This document shows, piece after piece, positions 12,621 to 23,651 of a DNA stretch of 64,000 nucleotides. The notes beneath the pieces were generated by a model. It was given only the letters and a program-made list of their open reading frames with translations, had not been told where the DNA came from and made no database searches. How positions within the stretch are numbered: the stretch's first letter is position 1; every line of letters begins with the position of its first letter. The translations under genes were made by a program, and so were the position numbers. This DNA comes from Epiperipatus broadwayi (lineage: Eukaryota; Onychophora; Udeonychophora; Euonychophora; Peripatidae), in the NCBI GenBank assembly GCA_028023455.1, contig JAQFVV010000031.1, forward strand, positions 6,242,926 to 6,306,925, given 5' to 3'.

Positions 12621-13079
12621 CTTTCCTTCTATCAGCATAAATGCCATCTTTATTAATTTTGATATTAAAAAAGTTGATTTCCCAATACTCATGAACTTCT
12701 TTTTCTCTAAAGTAATCTGAAAATATAGGTATTTAAATAAAAAGGTTATGGCAACAGAAAATAATTTGTTGTTAACTGAAAAACTATTTGACACATTTTT
12801 GAAACCTTAAAGAACCAAGCAGGACAAATTTCTAATATCCACTCCATATACTGCATCTTTTATTATTATTAAGAGATTACTTATATAATAAATGAACATA
12901 GATAGATTGTAACCAACTTGCACCAACAGTAATGAGTTTATTGATTATTATTTCTAATATCAAAGTATTTTTGCTTAATTTCCTGATAATTCTTAATTGA
13001 AATATCATTTGAATTTCTTGACGGCAAAATAAATGTTCTGGAGTGCAGTAAAGTTACTAGCTAAGGCAGTGCTTGGTGT
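12621..13079. other. Spacer between two opposed LINE relics
   Basis: Probably decayed LINE sequence from one or both neighbours, but I cannot read it as coding on either strand with confidence. Confidence 0.4.
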
Positions 13080-13396
13080 CAGTCACCTGATTTCAGAACA
13101 AGGTTGCCATTGGAGAGATGACCTATTATCTTGATACCTGCAGCAGAAGATCACTTTCAAGTGAAGAAAAACTGCAAAAAATAGAACAAGATGAGCTTCA
13201 TATTGAATGTGATACTGTTGAACTGTGTGATGTTAAAAGAAAAATTGTAATGAGAATAGATGCAAAATGCAACATGTTTTACCTTAAAGACAAAAATGGT
13301 TTATGTGTATGTGAAGTGAGATTCTCTAAATAGCAAATAGTATTATAGAGATTGATGATATATCAGACAAAATAGTAAGATTAGTAGGTTTATATT

Positions 13397-13524
13397 ACTA
13401 AAAACTCTCCTTTTTTCCAGGTGTCATAGCATCGGCCGGGACACAAACCCACAACCTGGGCAACTACTTGTAAGGCAGTCACACTGACCTCTCGACCACC
13501 AATGCAAGACTAAAAACTCTCCTT
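13397..13524 (-). mobile_element. tRNA-derived SINE copy 3 with 14-16 bp target duplication
   Basis: Minus-strand tRNA-like body between direct repeats ACTAAAAACTCTCCTT (13397-13412 and 13509-13524). The A-box side reads TTGGTGGTCGAGAGGTCAG and the T-arm side GTGGGTTTGTGTCCCGGCC, then GATGCTATGACACC. It splits the endonuclease coding part of the LINE around it. Confidence 0.9.
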
Positions 13525-14327
13525 GTTATAAAAAAAATAGAGAATTTTTATGTAGATGTAAAAAATAATTTTCAGAAGAGTTAACAACATTTTAAAATTA
13601 TCAATGGGAGAATTTAATATTAGAAATGGTAGATAATTGAAAAATAAAAGGGTTGTGGATAAGTACTGTTATTTGGATAGGAATGTGGGTGAACAGAGAA
13701 TTGTAGGACTTGTAGAAAAACTAGATTATGACTTTATTAGAAAAGTATTAAATGGAAATGGAGATAAAATCATTTAAATGAAGATAAAGTAGAATTGCAT
13801 CATATTTTGATTAACAGAATTTTGTAAATAGGATCAGGATTAGAAAAATGTAAGATTTGTGCCGATATAAAAGTATAGACAGAAAATTTTCAAAAAGGAC
13901 AATATTAACAATTGATATTTCCAACTTCATTAGCACTGCACTAAGTTTCAATTATAATTTTCAAATCGATTAAAATATTATCAGATTTTGAAAATCGTCC
14001 AGACTTAAATACAGTCAATAAGAGGATTAATGATTCCCTATTAAAAACTTCAAGAAAAATAGCTGCAACGATAAAAGTAGCAATTTACCAGTAAATTTTC
14101 TATTAAAAGTAGACTTGAGATGAAAATAAGTAATGCGAGGAACTTTTTAGTACTCCACTAAAAAGAATTGATTATCAAGGTTTAGTGAAATGGTATGAAA
14201 TAAAATAGATGATATAAGAAAGTACAATTGTAGATTGGCAAGGAAGAACAATAAACAAAAGTAAAAATTTCAAACTATAAGACATTTTAGTCCTGAAAGA
14301 AACATTGTTTCTGCAATCAATAAAAAA

Positions 14328-14594
14328 TAAAATTATTACACAGAGGCTAAACTCTCAATAGAGTAGTGCCACTCAGTGTAAGCCAGAATAATCAATGGAT
14401 ACAAAAAACTAGTCTGGGAATATTGGATGAGTAGGCACTAGATAGGGTTTTATGCACAAATCTTGCATCCATTGATTATTCTGGCTTGGACTGAATGGGA
14501 CTACTGTATGGAGAGTTTAGTCTCAGTATAAACAGTTTGTGTAAGCATAAAGAATGGTGATCATGTGATGTTTACTGGTTTAGTAAAATTATTA
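14328..14594. mobile_element. Hairpin retroposon family H, copy 2, with 11-bp target duplication
   Basis: Short family member (body 14339-14583) whose arms pair: GTGCCACTCAGTGTAAGCC with GGCTTGGACTGAATGGGAC, and AATAATCAATGGAT with ATCCATTGATTATT. It ends with the family terminus GGTGATCATGTGATGTTTA. Flanked by TAAAATTATTA at 14328-14338 and 14584-14594. It lacks the long interior found in copies at 22.8, 29.6 and 46.0 kb. Inserted in the LINE relic. Confidence 0.88.
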
Positions 14595-15484
14595 TTGAAA
14601 AGAGAGATGATATGAAATGTGTGGAAGATTTCAACAAAAAAATTATCTAATAATAAGAAAGACATAAATCTTTTCTAGATATTACAACTTTCAAATTATC
14701 TAGAATGTTAAATGAAGAAATGAGAAGTACAATTAAATCTACCAAGAAAAAAAAACCTTTTGGAAAATGATCGAATGCTATTGATAGTTTAAATAGGAAA
14801 GTGAAGGAATAGAAAAATGGTAGCAAAATTATATGTTAAAAATCCAATTGAAAATGACGTATTAGCTGATTGGAATGAAATATTGATATTAGAAAAAGAT
14901 CATACAAATATTAAAAATTACACACTTATCAATTTTTCTATAAGTTCTATGTGAAATTTTTACAGAATAATTACAACTCATCAAAAGCAAACTTTGGATC
15001 CTACCCAATCCGTAGATCAAGCTGGATTTAAAAGTAGTATTAGCGTAGTGAATCATATTCATTTATTGATAAAAGTTATGAAAAAGACTAATAAATGATT
15101 GAGAAAAAGCACTTGATTCAATCAGCATGGCCACAAAAATAAAAGTATTGGATTATCAAAATACAAACTACGAATATTTTTACATTCTGAAGAATATTTA
15201 TCAAAATTCAACTTCAATGATTAGAATATATAGTGATACTAAGAAGATTAACATCCGGAAGAATGCACAAGAAGTTGATATCGTAAATCTTCATTTTTTT
15301 ATACTTTACATGAAGCACTTTATGGATTAAATTAGGAAGCTACAACAGTAAACATGAATGGAGATTATTTCAATTATCAAGACTTTTTAAACGATGTTGT
15401 TTTTCAAATCATGTTTCAGAGTTTCTCAAAACATTTATTAAACTAATTAATATGGATGATATATTACAAATATGGAGATGAGTT

Positions 15485-15790
15485 ATGGAACTAACATTAT
15501 TGAGTTAAAACAGGGTTAGGTATTTAGTGGTTAAGTTCTTTGTTAACTTTATTAGAGAGTCTGATATAGCTTCCATGTCTCTTGAAAAATGAATGTTGTG
15601 GCAAGAGTTTTGTCTCTTTGTTTAATTTTCTCTATGCTTTGAATAAATAATGAGTTTTCATCTGGCTTGGGATGTTGGTATTGTGCCTTGTACCTTACAA
15701 TCCAAATGGCATAGGTGATGAAAATTGACAGCCTGATTGTAGGAATATCTCTTTCACGAAATATTGCAAGATTTATAAAATAAAATTATG
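15485..15790 (-). pseudogene. C-terminal fragment of the two-ORF LINE found at 58-63 kb
   Basis: Minus-strand translation reads LAIFRERDIPTIRLSIF, then ITYAIWIVRYKAQYQHPKP, then QRDKTLATTFIFQETWKLYQ before a stop. This aligns with the C-terminus of the ORF2 protein ending at 63017 (SRDYVTTRLSTFLTYAIWMA, then FPHPKPEDTFI, then RIISSRFLFDNTWSLIKLD). It is a 5'-truncated relic of the same LINE clade, lying antisense inside the RTE-like LINE. Confidence 0.8.
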
Positions 15791-16354
15791 AAAGTAAATT
15801 GATATTATAATAAAACAAATCTATAAGTTATAAGACTGATTTTTTTATAAATATATTTTACCGCTTCCTTTTATATATTTTACCTGTTATTTCTTATATA
15901 TTTGCGATGTCGCTAACGCTTTACAGAAAATCAATACCGAAATAGGTCATATTATTCGTATGGAAAGATGTATATTAGAACTAGCACGAAAATATTGACA
16001 ATGAAATACATGAGTAGAAAGAAAACAAATGTTATTTATATCATTGAATGAACTAACTTAAAGGCTTAATGGATTTGGAATGAACATATTGCTTTAAAAA
16101 TGATTAATGAAAGGCAATTAAAATTTTTAATTGGATTCTAAGAGATTGAAAAGGCTTAGAAGTAGCCCACATGGGAAATGGATGGCTGAAAAAAAGAAAT
16201 TTGCTTATCTTTTGTTGAGAAAATTTACTAGAGAATGGAAGAACAGGATTTAAATTGGAAAGACGTTTTCTTGCAATAGATTGCTACTGATTGTAAATGA
16301 TGATGTTAATATATATATATAACCAAAACTGTCTAACACTATACTAGCAAAAAT

Positions 16355-16950
16355 AAAAATGCAAAACCATAAAACAATACAATACTAGATTAAATTCAAA
16401 ACTTTACCAAAATCCTTACACAACCATGGTTTCATCTACTAGAAATAGACCTTCTCAAATGAAAATCAACCTAAAAGAAAACATATATATATATATATAT
16501 ATACAAACAAACAAACCTTCCCATAATTCATTTCAAACTCCACATTCCCTTAATATCAAAAGAAGTCTTCATAAGATTGATAGCCTCAGAATGAAGGAGT
16601 TTTATCATCAAAGTCTCCTTTATTCTTCTTTTTAACTCATTCTTTTCATAAAAAATAACCGAAGCATTGTTAAACAATATTCTATGACCTGTATTCAATT
16701 CATGAATATATAAAGCTGAGTTAAGATACCTATGTTTAACTCTACTTATATGAACCTTAACTCTTTCATTAAGGCTAAATTTACTCTGGCCTACATAAAA
16801 GTTACCACAACTACATAGAATTTTATAAACAATACCAGGAATAGACCTACTATCAATAGACTGCTTTGAACCATTAAGTAATGAATTCAAATCAGATTCT
16901 TTCCTCCAAGGTGGAGTTTGAAATGAATTATGGGAAGGTTTGTTTGTTTG

Positions 16951-16991
<41 letters not shown>

Positions 16992-17117
16992 TTTCTTTTA
17001 GGTTGATTTTCACTTGAGAAGGTCTATTTGTAGTAGATGAAACCATAGTTGTGTAAGGATTTTGGTAAAGTTTTGAATTTAATCTAGTGTTGTATTGTTT
17101 TATGGTTTTGCATTTTT
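16355..17117 (-). mobile_element. Penelope-like element remnant between inverted repeats of about 190-205 bp
   Basis: Left arm 16355-16542 and right arm 16911-17117 are near-perfect reverse complements. Shared phrases are AATGCAAAACCATAAAACAA, GGTTTCATCTACTA and AACCTTCCCATAATTCATTT with its continuation to CAAACTCCAC. The arms carry AT microsatellites, plus a GT run only in the right arm. Between them is a GIY-YIG endonuclease coding segment on the minus strand. Inverted LTR-like ends are known for PLEs because of their unusual insertion products. Confidence 0.8.
16528..17046 (-). CDS. GIY-YIG endonuclease domain of a Penelope-like element (partial)
   Basis: The 172-codon frame has a genuine domain from about residue 60 to the end (roughly 16546-16870). 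SIPGIVYKILCSCGNFYVGQ carries the GIY-like (GIVYKI) and YIG-like (YVG) strands. It is followed by NERVKVHISRVKHR (Arg/His helix) and SALYIHELNTGHRI (Ser-Ala-Leu-x-x-His and Gly-His block). A helix with EKNELKRRIKETLMI carries the expected Glu. This is the C-terminal nuclease that nicks target DNA in PLEs. No RT precedes it. The first 50 or so residues are encoded by the inverted-repeat arm, including the TH/YI repeats, and are probably not ancestral protein. The call is to the domain; independent expression is unlikely. Confidence 0.75.
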
Positions 17118-17129
17118 ATATATATATAA

Positions 17130-18245
17130 ATTCAAAGTATTTTTGGAACCTTCCAAAAAATAAAAATATAATAGCTAAAATAGCTAATGTATCAGTACAA
17201 TAACAAATGCTTTCCACAGAGCTTCTACTTTCTCAAATCATAAGAATGTGTGTGGGGAGACATAAAATGTATGTTTTTCTTTTGTTATTTTTTCCTTGTA
17301 CTCAAATTCTATTGGTTGGGAAATTTTAAAAAATATCTCATCCTCTAATAAGTTTTTTCTAACATTGTTAATTTTCTTCTATTCATTATTCATTTTTGCT
17401 CTTGGGCTGTTTAAAAATCTCTGTAGTTTTCCTTAGCAGTCTCTGGTCATGTTGTTCAATTTTTGCCACAGTATATGTTTTATTAAAATTGCTGTCATAA
17501 TTAGTTAATTTAATGGCTAAAGAATTGGTTTTTTTTTTTACTTCCAAAATAGGTTTTTCCTGTTTTACATTAATGCTACAATTGTTTTGTCCAATTTATG
17601 TATATGAACAAACTCCACATGGAATGTTATATATATTTCATGACATTGCAAAGGAATTTTATTTTTAGGGTGTGAAAATTCTTATATTTTTTAAATGTAG
17701 TATAAACTATGTGGATATTATTTTTCATCAAAACATTACCAATTTTATTAGTTACTTCTTTTACATATGACAGAACAATCTTAATTTTTGAATTATTAAA
17801 ATATTTTTTTATATTATGTGAAAACCCCCTATTAATAATTTTGTGATTTAAACCATTATAAAGAAGCATTTTGTTTAGTAGCAGAGTTAGTTTTGGTAAA
17901 AATGGCTGTCATCAAAAAATCTCTTAGTTTGAATTGTGTCAGATGGTGATAAGATGAAAATTGTAAATATTTTTCAGAGTGTGTTTTATATGCATGCCAT
18001 AGGATAAAGAACCATGATTATTTTTTTCAATTAAAACATCTAACAATAGAAGGTGGTTTTTATTTTCTACTTTCATAGTAAATTAGATGTTGTTGTAAAA
18101 AGAGTTTTAAAAAATTTTTAAAAAAATCATCAAGAGCATGTTTATCATGAAGCCAAATAACAAAGGTATTGTGAACATATGCCAACTATACAGTGGTAGT
18201 TTAACTGCTGATATCAAAATTTTATTTTCCAAGTTCTCCATAAAA
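17130..18245 (-). pseudogene. Penelope-like element copy (5'-truncated), minus arm of a head-to-head pair
   Basis: Minus-strand pieces parallel the plus-strand copy that begins at about 18246. YVHNTFVIW (degraded YVDD block) is near 18160, followed by ENKNHLLLLDVLIEKNNHG near 18060. The open frame 17627-17869 (MLLYNGLNHKIINRGFSHNI) continues into a GIY-YIG start, NIPCGVCSYT then IGQ, near 17600. The 3' region to about 17190 shares CCAATAGAATTTGAGTA and CACACACATTCTTATGATTT with the plus copy. Frames shift several times. Confidence 0.75.
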
Positions 18246-19400
18246 GTAAAAGACAGTTCTAGAAAAATTTGTGATCTCATAGCATTCACCAATTTAATAC
18301 CATTGGCTTCTAGTTTTAAGATAAACAAACAAACATCAGGTTTACCTATGGGTTTACCAAATTCTCCAAGAATGACTTCTATTTTTATGGAGAATATTTG
18401 AGAAAAAAAAATGTATATCAGCAGTTAAAAAACCATCTGTATGGCTGAGATATATCCATGATACATTTGTTATTTGGACTTGTAGGAAACCTACTCTTGA
18501 TGAATATTTTATTTTTTTAAATTCTGTTGACAATGACATCAAATATACTATGGAAGTAGAAAATACTAATCAACTTTCATTCATAAAATGTTTGAATTGA
18601 AAGAAAGAAGGATGATACTTTATTCCATGATGTATATAGAAAGCAAACACACACTGGGTGATATCTACAGTTTTCATCTCATCACTATTCAGCACAATTA
18701 TTTTCTATAACCAAGACATTATTAGATAGAACAAAAAGACTTTCATATAATAGCCATCTTCACCAAGATAAATATGCTACTAAAAAAATGCTTCTTCATA
18801 ATGGCTTTGATCACAGGATCATTAATGGGGGTTTAATGCATAACATATAAAAAAGATTCTCATACTTCAGAAATTAAGACAGTTCTGCTATATACAAAGG
18901 GACTAACTGTAAAAGTTGGTGATGTTTTTTGAAAGAATATCCACATAGTTTATACTACATTATAAAAAATTAATGAAGTATTTTCACGCCCTAAAGATAA
19001 AATTCATTTGGAGTGTCATGGTATATATGAAATTCTATGTGGAGTTATTTCACAATCATACATTGGACAAACAATTGTAAAATTAATGTAAGAAAGGAAA
19101 GGCAGTTAGAGAAAAATCCATTTTATGAGTCATTTATTCCCATGTAAAACCAATTAACCATGACATCGATTTTAATAAAACATATATTCTAGAAAACCTA
19201 AACAGTATGTTAAGAAAAGCTATAGAGATTTATAAAATGCCCAAGAGTATAAATAAAAAGTGTGAATTGAAGAAAATTAACAATATTTGGAAAATGCAAT
19301 TGGAGGATAATATATTTTTAAAACTTCTCAACCAATAGAATTTGAGTATGAGGAAAAAATAACAAAGAAAAAAAATAATGATTTTAAATCTCTCCACACA
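18246..19400 (+). pseudogene. Penelope-like element copy (5'-truncated), plus arm of a head-to-head pair
   Basis: Plus-strand translation gives KQTSGLPMGLPNSPRMTSIF at 18327-18390, a near-canonical PLE RT motif (SGLPMGSPLSP). Then WLRYIHDTFVIW comes near 18440, where YVDD has become YIHD so the catalytic site is lost, and SVDNDIKYTMEVENTNQLSF near 18520. After frame changes there is LHNGFDHRIINGG at 18790 and a GIY-YIG start, CHGIYEILCGV then YIGQT, at 19012-19075. The end near 19400 matches the minus copy. Inactive. Confidence 0.8.
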
Positions 19401-20654
19401 CATTCTTATGATTTGAAAAAAAAAAAGCTCTGAGGAAAGTACTTGTTATTGTATTGAAATGTCATCTATTTTATCTGCTATATTTTTATTACATTGAAGC
19501 TACTACAAATAATTCTATGAATTCATCTTTTATTTATGAGATTATTAGGATCAATATTATATAAATATACTTTAAATTAAACATAGCTCAATGTATATGT
19601 AAACAACTTCAGAGATAACAAGAATATGTGGATTCATTCTATTCTTGATTCCTTTGTTCAACACTTAGAATGTTTTTAAGTCATAGCATGGAGAGGGTGA
19701 TTTGCTTTTTTTGTTTACATAACATTAAGCTATATTTAATTTAAAATTTACATATTAAATTTTGTTTAATTATTACAATCAAGATGTTAAAGTCTGGTTG
19801 ATAATTACTTTCACTCTGAATTACCAAATAGTGTTGACAAATATATGCTTATAAACATCAGAGCTACCAAGAATAGATGGACTCATTCTATTTTTGATTA
19901 ATTTGTTCAACATTTAAAGTGCTTTTAAATTATATATATATATGGGTGTGTGGTATCTTTACTATATGATATAATGCCGCCGACTTACTATATGTCTGAC
20001 AACTATGTTTTTAAGTTACTTTATTTTATTAAATCAAAATGTACATCTTTTATTATCTTCGATAAGCTATATATGCCATATATTTTTCATTGCAACTTCT
20101 TAATATTTTTTTTTATAATTTTTTACAATAAATTGTATTATTACATGAATTACGCATTTCTAATTTTGTTCAACATTGTCACCATTATTTTCTCACGTTA
20201 TTAACTATTTGTTGTAACTGTCAATAAAATTATTTTACATTATATAGTATTTGTAAAATATTTGAAAAGGCTTTGTGCCTTAAAGTCTTTAATTTTTTTT
20301 TTTTTTTTTATCAAAATCCAACATAAACAAAAATTGTATATACTTTTGCAGAATAAAAACGTTTAATATTTATATCATAACAATAATATAAAATTCTGTC
20401 AAAGTCATTGAATGACAGGATTAAAAAAAAACATACTATTTAATACTTTGAGTTTTTATTAGCAGTAAATCAGTGAATATCCTTTACACATTATTTTTCA
20501 ATTAATTGGTGTCGTAATTTTCATTTGCCAATTAACATTTTTAAAAAATATATTTACTTTCCAACCTCCTTTTTTATTTTGAATAAAAAAACATCACTTT
20601 GCATTTTCCAAAAAATGAATTTGATTATGAAGTTACAAATACTACATATATAAG
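19401..20654. other. AT-rich spacer with a dispersed direct repeat
   Basis: Two diverged direct repeats of about 80 bp lie at roughly 19597-19680 and 19850-19930. Both contain a phrase like AAGAAT-x-TGGA-TCATTCTAT followed by TTGATT-x-x-TTTGTTCAACA. No coding sequence is recognised; the frame 19950-20204 is a low-complexity hydrophobic stretch. Confidence 0.5.
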
Positions 20655-20893
20655 TGGAAATATAGGGGATTTAAACTCACACGTTCAAGCCCCTTCATTA
20701 TCAACTCTATCACATATTACTGATACATATGACCATATACATGCAATTAATGAGTGCTGGTTTAGCACGAAATACTTATATTGGTGATTATTTATATTTT
20801 CTGCATGTGTGTGGTCATGTGTATCAGTAATATGAGATAGTGTAAATAGTGAAAGGGCTTGAAAGTCTGAGTTCAAATCCCCTATATTTACAA
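20655..20893. mobile_element. Repeat family F arranged as an inverted dimer
   Basis: The left arm begins AAATATAGGGGATTTAAACT and the right arm ends with AGTTCAAATCCCCTATATTT. Internal pairs include ATTACTGATACATATGACCA with TGGTCATGTGTATCAGTAAT. The asymmetric centre carries GAGTGCTGGTTTAGCACGAA. So two copies of family F (one shorter) sit head to head and form a hairpin of about 240 bp. Confidence 0.8.
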
Positions 20894-21589
20894 TTAGGCT
20901 GTAGGTATAAGAGTACCTGGTATTTTAAATCTTACACAAGTGTAATGAAATTTATTGAATAGAAAACTTGATGTATTAGATAACGTGGTAAAATTCATTA
21001 AAAGTTTGTAATACTTTAAATATATTTCAAAATTGTCAAAAATAATCTTAATGAGTCTAATAAAATAAGTCTTAAAAATAGAAATGTGGGAGTAAATTTT
21101 AATATAAAATTTAAAAAATCAGATATAGATAAATTTGAGGAAGTTGATGGGAAATCTGTTTATTACATTGTTTGTTATTCGTTTAAAAAAAGGAATTAAA
21201 CCTATTAATATTACAAACAAAAAGTTAAGCAATTTGGATTGCAATTTAATCCCTTATCAGAAGTGAGCTTGCTATCCATATTATAAATTACACTCTTTTT
21301 GGGAATAAAAAACAACATATTACTTTAAAAAACATATTTTTCATAAATTTGAATTTATAATTTTTATTTGCACACTCCTGTCTGCAAGATCAACATGAAT
21401 ATTACATTTTTCTATTATCTTCTTCACTTTCCCACTCAATGTCTCCTTATTTCATGTTGTTTTTATTTTCTCTCTGTAGATGTATTATGATTATATATAT
21501 TTTTTTACAACTACATTTATATTTCTTTAATTATATTACTTTACGTCTTAATGTGAAAAGTTTAAATTAACGTTAATTGTGTTAATCAC
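20894..21589. other. AT-rich spacer
   Basis: No gene or repeat recognised. At 21180-21290 some minus- or plus-strand text may be decayed LINE or PLE sequence, but I could not confirm it. Confidence 0.45.
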
Positions 21590-21911
21590 ATATATAAACA
21601 ACTATTGCCTTCAGTAAACTTTGGATTTTAACCAACCAAAAGAACAAGTTAGATTTTGAAATGGTTTTAGTAAAAATATAATATCTCAACATTTTAATTG
21701 AAAGAAGTTATGGAAGGAATCAATGAATACGATCTGTCATTATACTTTGGGTTTGTAATTATGAAAAGACATTTGATTTTACACGTGTTTCTTCAGTGAT
21801 TAAAGTATTGGATCAACAAAGTATACATCCAGAATATGATTGTAAAGAATATTTATAAAAATACAACAGTAACAATTTGATTATGTAATGAAACTAGAAA
21901 AATTAATAGTT

Positions 21912-22157
21912 AAATGAGTGTAGAAGAGACGATAAGAGATGGACAATTAAAATTTTAAACTGGATTCCAAGAGATTGTAAAATACCCAGAAGGAGACCAC
22001 ATGTAAGATGGATGGATGAAATAAGAAAATGTGTAGGGGTGATGTGGAGAAGAGAAGCTAAAGATCGGAGAAGATGGATTAAACTTGGAGAGACCTTCAT
22101 CCTGCAGTGGATTGATAATGGTTGATAATGATGATGATGATGATGATGATGATATGA
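21912..22157 (+). mobile_element. 5'-truncated RTE-like LINE 3' end nested in the LINE relic
   Basis: A clean open stretch encodes RRDDKRWTIKILNWIPRDC, RRRPHVRWMDEIRKC, RREAKDRRRWIKLGETFI and QWIDNG, then a stop and a (GAT)n tail at 22126-22157. This is the typical C-terminus of RTE-like LINEs (RWxxKIxxWIPRxxKRxxGRP...RWxDEI). It splits the RT of the surrounding LINE, because the text on either side joins across it. It is less decayed than its host, so it is younger. Confidence 0.8.
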
Positions 22158-22774
22158 TGATTCCATATCGCCAAAACTTTTTACAACAGTTTTACTAAAA
22201 GTGTTTTGTGGCTGAAAAATGGGAAGTTGGGGAATAAAACTAAATGTAATAAAAGTAAAGGGATATTATTGAAATCATCTAGATTTTGGTGAAGATACAT
22301 TTTTTTTGTAAATAATGCTTTACAGCTCAAAAAAATATTGCAAGAATTATCAGATGAAAGCAAGAAAGTAGGACTAAAGGTAAATGTTAAAAAGACTAAA
22401 GTAGTGTTCAATAAATTTTCTCAAAAAAAAAAAAATCAAGATTTATTATGATGAGTTAGAAAAAGCAGCAATTACAACGACCTTGGTCAGATTATTACTA
22501 CAAATGGAAACATAATGGATAAAATTAGTCATCAAATTAAACTTAATTAGAGTGTTGTTGATAGAAATAACAATATTCAAAGAAATATTTTTAATAAATG
22601 GGTTTTACCAGTTGTTACTTAGAAATCTGAGACTTGGACACTTAATAAAAAATTAACATAAGACTTCAGATGACTCAGCAAAGTACAAAGAGATGCCTGC
22701 AATGAAAACAAGAAAAAACACAAAACAAATTACATGGGTGAGAGAAAAACATGTGTTTATGACATTATTAAAAG

Positions 22775-23328
22775 AATTAAGAGATTAAAATAGACAAACA
22801 CTCTATACATATTGCCACTTAATTCAAGACAGAGTAATCAATGGATACCAGAAGGCTTGTCATAAAATTCCCATTTAGTGCCTACTCATTCAATATCTGC
22901 AGAGTAGTTTCTGGCTTGTGGCATTCATCAGTGAGTTGCTTTGGATCTGAGACACTGTATCTAGATAATGCAACCCTCCAGCAGCCACTTTTTATCTCAA
23001 CTACAAAACTATGAGTCTTAAATTGAAAACACTATAATATTTTCAATCTAAGCTCATTAGCTTATGTAGTCATATAGGTCTGATCTCAGTTGAGTACCTA
23101 TACATTTTGGGGTCATTGGTTTTTTAATAACCATAGCCAACCCTATCCTATTAGGCAGGATTGGTTTTAAGCCAATAAACATCACATGATCACCATTTTT
23201 TCTGGTATCCATTTATTACTCCGGCTTGCATTGAGTGGCAATATGTATTGAGAGTTTTGTCTGTTTTAATAACAGTTCTAAGCAAGCATAAGACATGGTG
23301 ATCATGCGATGTTTAAAAAATTAAGAGA
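22775..23328. mobile_element. Hairpin retroposon family H, copy 3, inside the LINE relic
   Basis: Body 22785-23318, flanked by AATTAAGAGA (22775-22784 and 23319-23328). Left outer arm: TTGCCACTTAATTCAAGACA. The right part carries GGCTTGCATTGAGTGGCAA. The interior has the family phrases CATATAGGTCTGATCTCAGT and AACCATAGCC. The right terminus is TGGTGATCATGCGATGTTTA, and an inner copy of its complement, AAACATCACATGATCACCAT, lies near 23186. The disrupted LINE text continues on both sides. Confidence 0.85.
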
Positions 23329-23576
23329 CTAGTGAAGTTGGGCTTGATTTATTTCTAGAAAAGTTGGTGGATAGTTAATCTTAAACTGGTTTTGAAGAGA
23401 TTGCAAAAGACCTAGAAATAAATCACATGTGAGATAAATGCATAAGATGGATGAAATGGAAAATAGAGGCTACAGATTGGAGAAGATCTACTGAACTTGG
23501 AAAAACATTCATCATCCAGTGAATCGATAATAGAAGAAAACAATGATGATGATGATATAGACTTTGCTATCAACCA

Positions 23577-23651
23577 AACGTTGGTAGCCAAGAGGTCAGC
23601 ACAGTTGTGCGGGTTTGCTTTCCGGCCGATGCTTTGACATATGAAAAAAAG
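23577..23651 (+). mobile_element. tRNA-derived SINE copy 4 (internally deleted)
   Basis: Reads CGTTGGTAGCCAAGAGGTCA (A-box side), skips the anticodon arm, and continues TGCGGGTTTGCTTTCCGGCC then GATGCTTTGACATATG and an A7 tail. It sits right after the LINE 3' tail. No convincing target duplication. Confidence 0.75.

Larger units (their letters stand above)
13080..16310 (+). pseudogene. RTE-like LINE, near full-length but decayed
   Basis: A single-ORF APE-type LINE can be followed through most of its domains. The endonuclease N-terminus is 13118-13333: TCSRRSLSSEEKLQ, then ELCDVKRK at the catalytic Glu block and CEVRFSK. It continues with EIDDISDKIVRLVG at about 13350 and MGEFNIRNGR (the GDFN block) near 13605. 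The linker (INDSLLKTSRKIAA) is near 14030 and the RT near 14990-15330 (TLDPTQSVDQAGFKSSIS; ILKNIYQNSTSMIRIYSDT). A degraded F-x-DD block, NDVVF, is near 15390. The C-terminal tail is 15950-16275, followed by a short GATGATG-type 3' end. RTE LINEs often end in such microsatellites. It is interrupted by a SINE (13.4 kb), a hairpin retroposon (14.3 kb) and a foreign LINE fragment (15.5 kb). It is inactive. Confidence 0.75.
21590..23565 (+). pseudogene. RTE-like LINE relic dissected by two nested insertions
   Basis: Plus-strand RT pieces run LDFNQPKEQVRF (about 21630), KYTSRI and the thumb (about 21820) up to ETRK (21890). The element resumes after a foreign insert at about 22158 with DSISPKLFTTVLLKVF, the QGDxISPKLF block. 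HLDFGEDTFF (degraded F-x-DD) and NALQLKKILQELSDESKKVG follow at 22310-22370, then VNVKKTKVVFNKFS. The C-terminal part comes after a second insert at 22785-23318, and the 3' end near 23560 has a short GATGATGAT tail. The many stops make it inactive. The two inserts are listed separately. Confidence 0.75.

Noticed and set aside
13118-13333. A small independent gene (71 codons)
   Set aside because: Its text (SLSSEEKLQ, LCDVKRK) is the endonuclease N-terminus of the RTE-like LINE that continues downstream.
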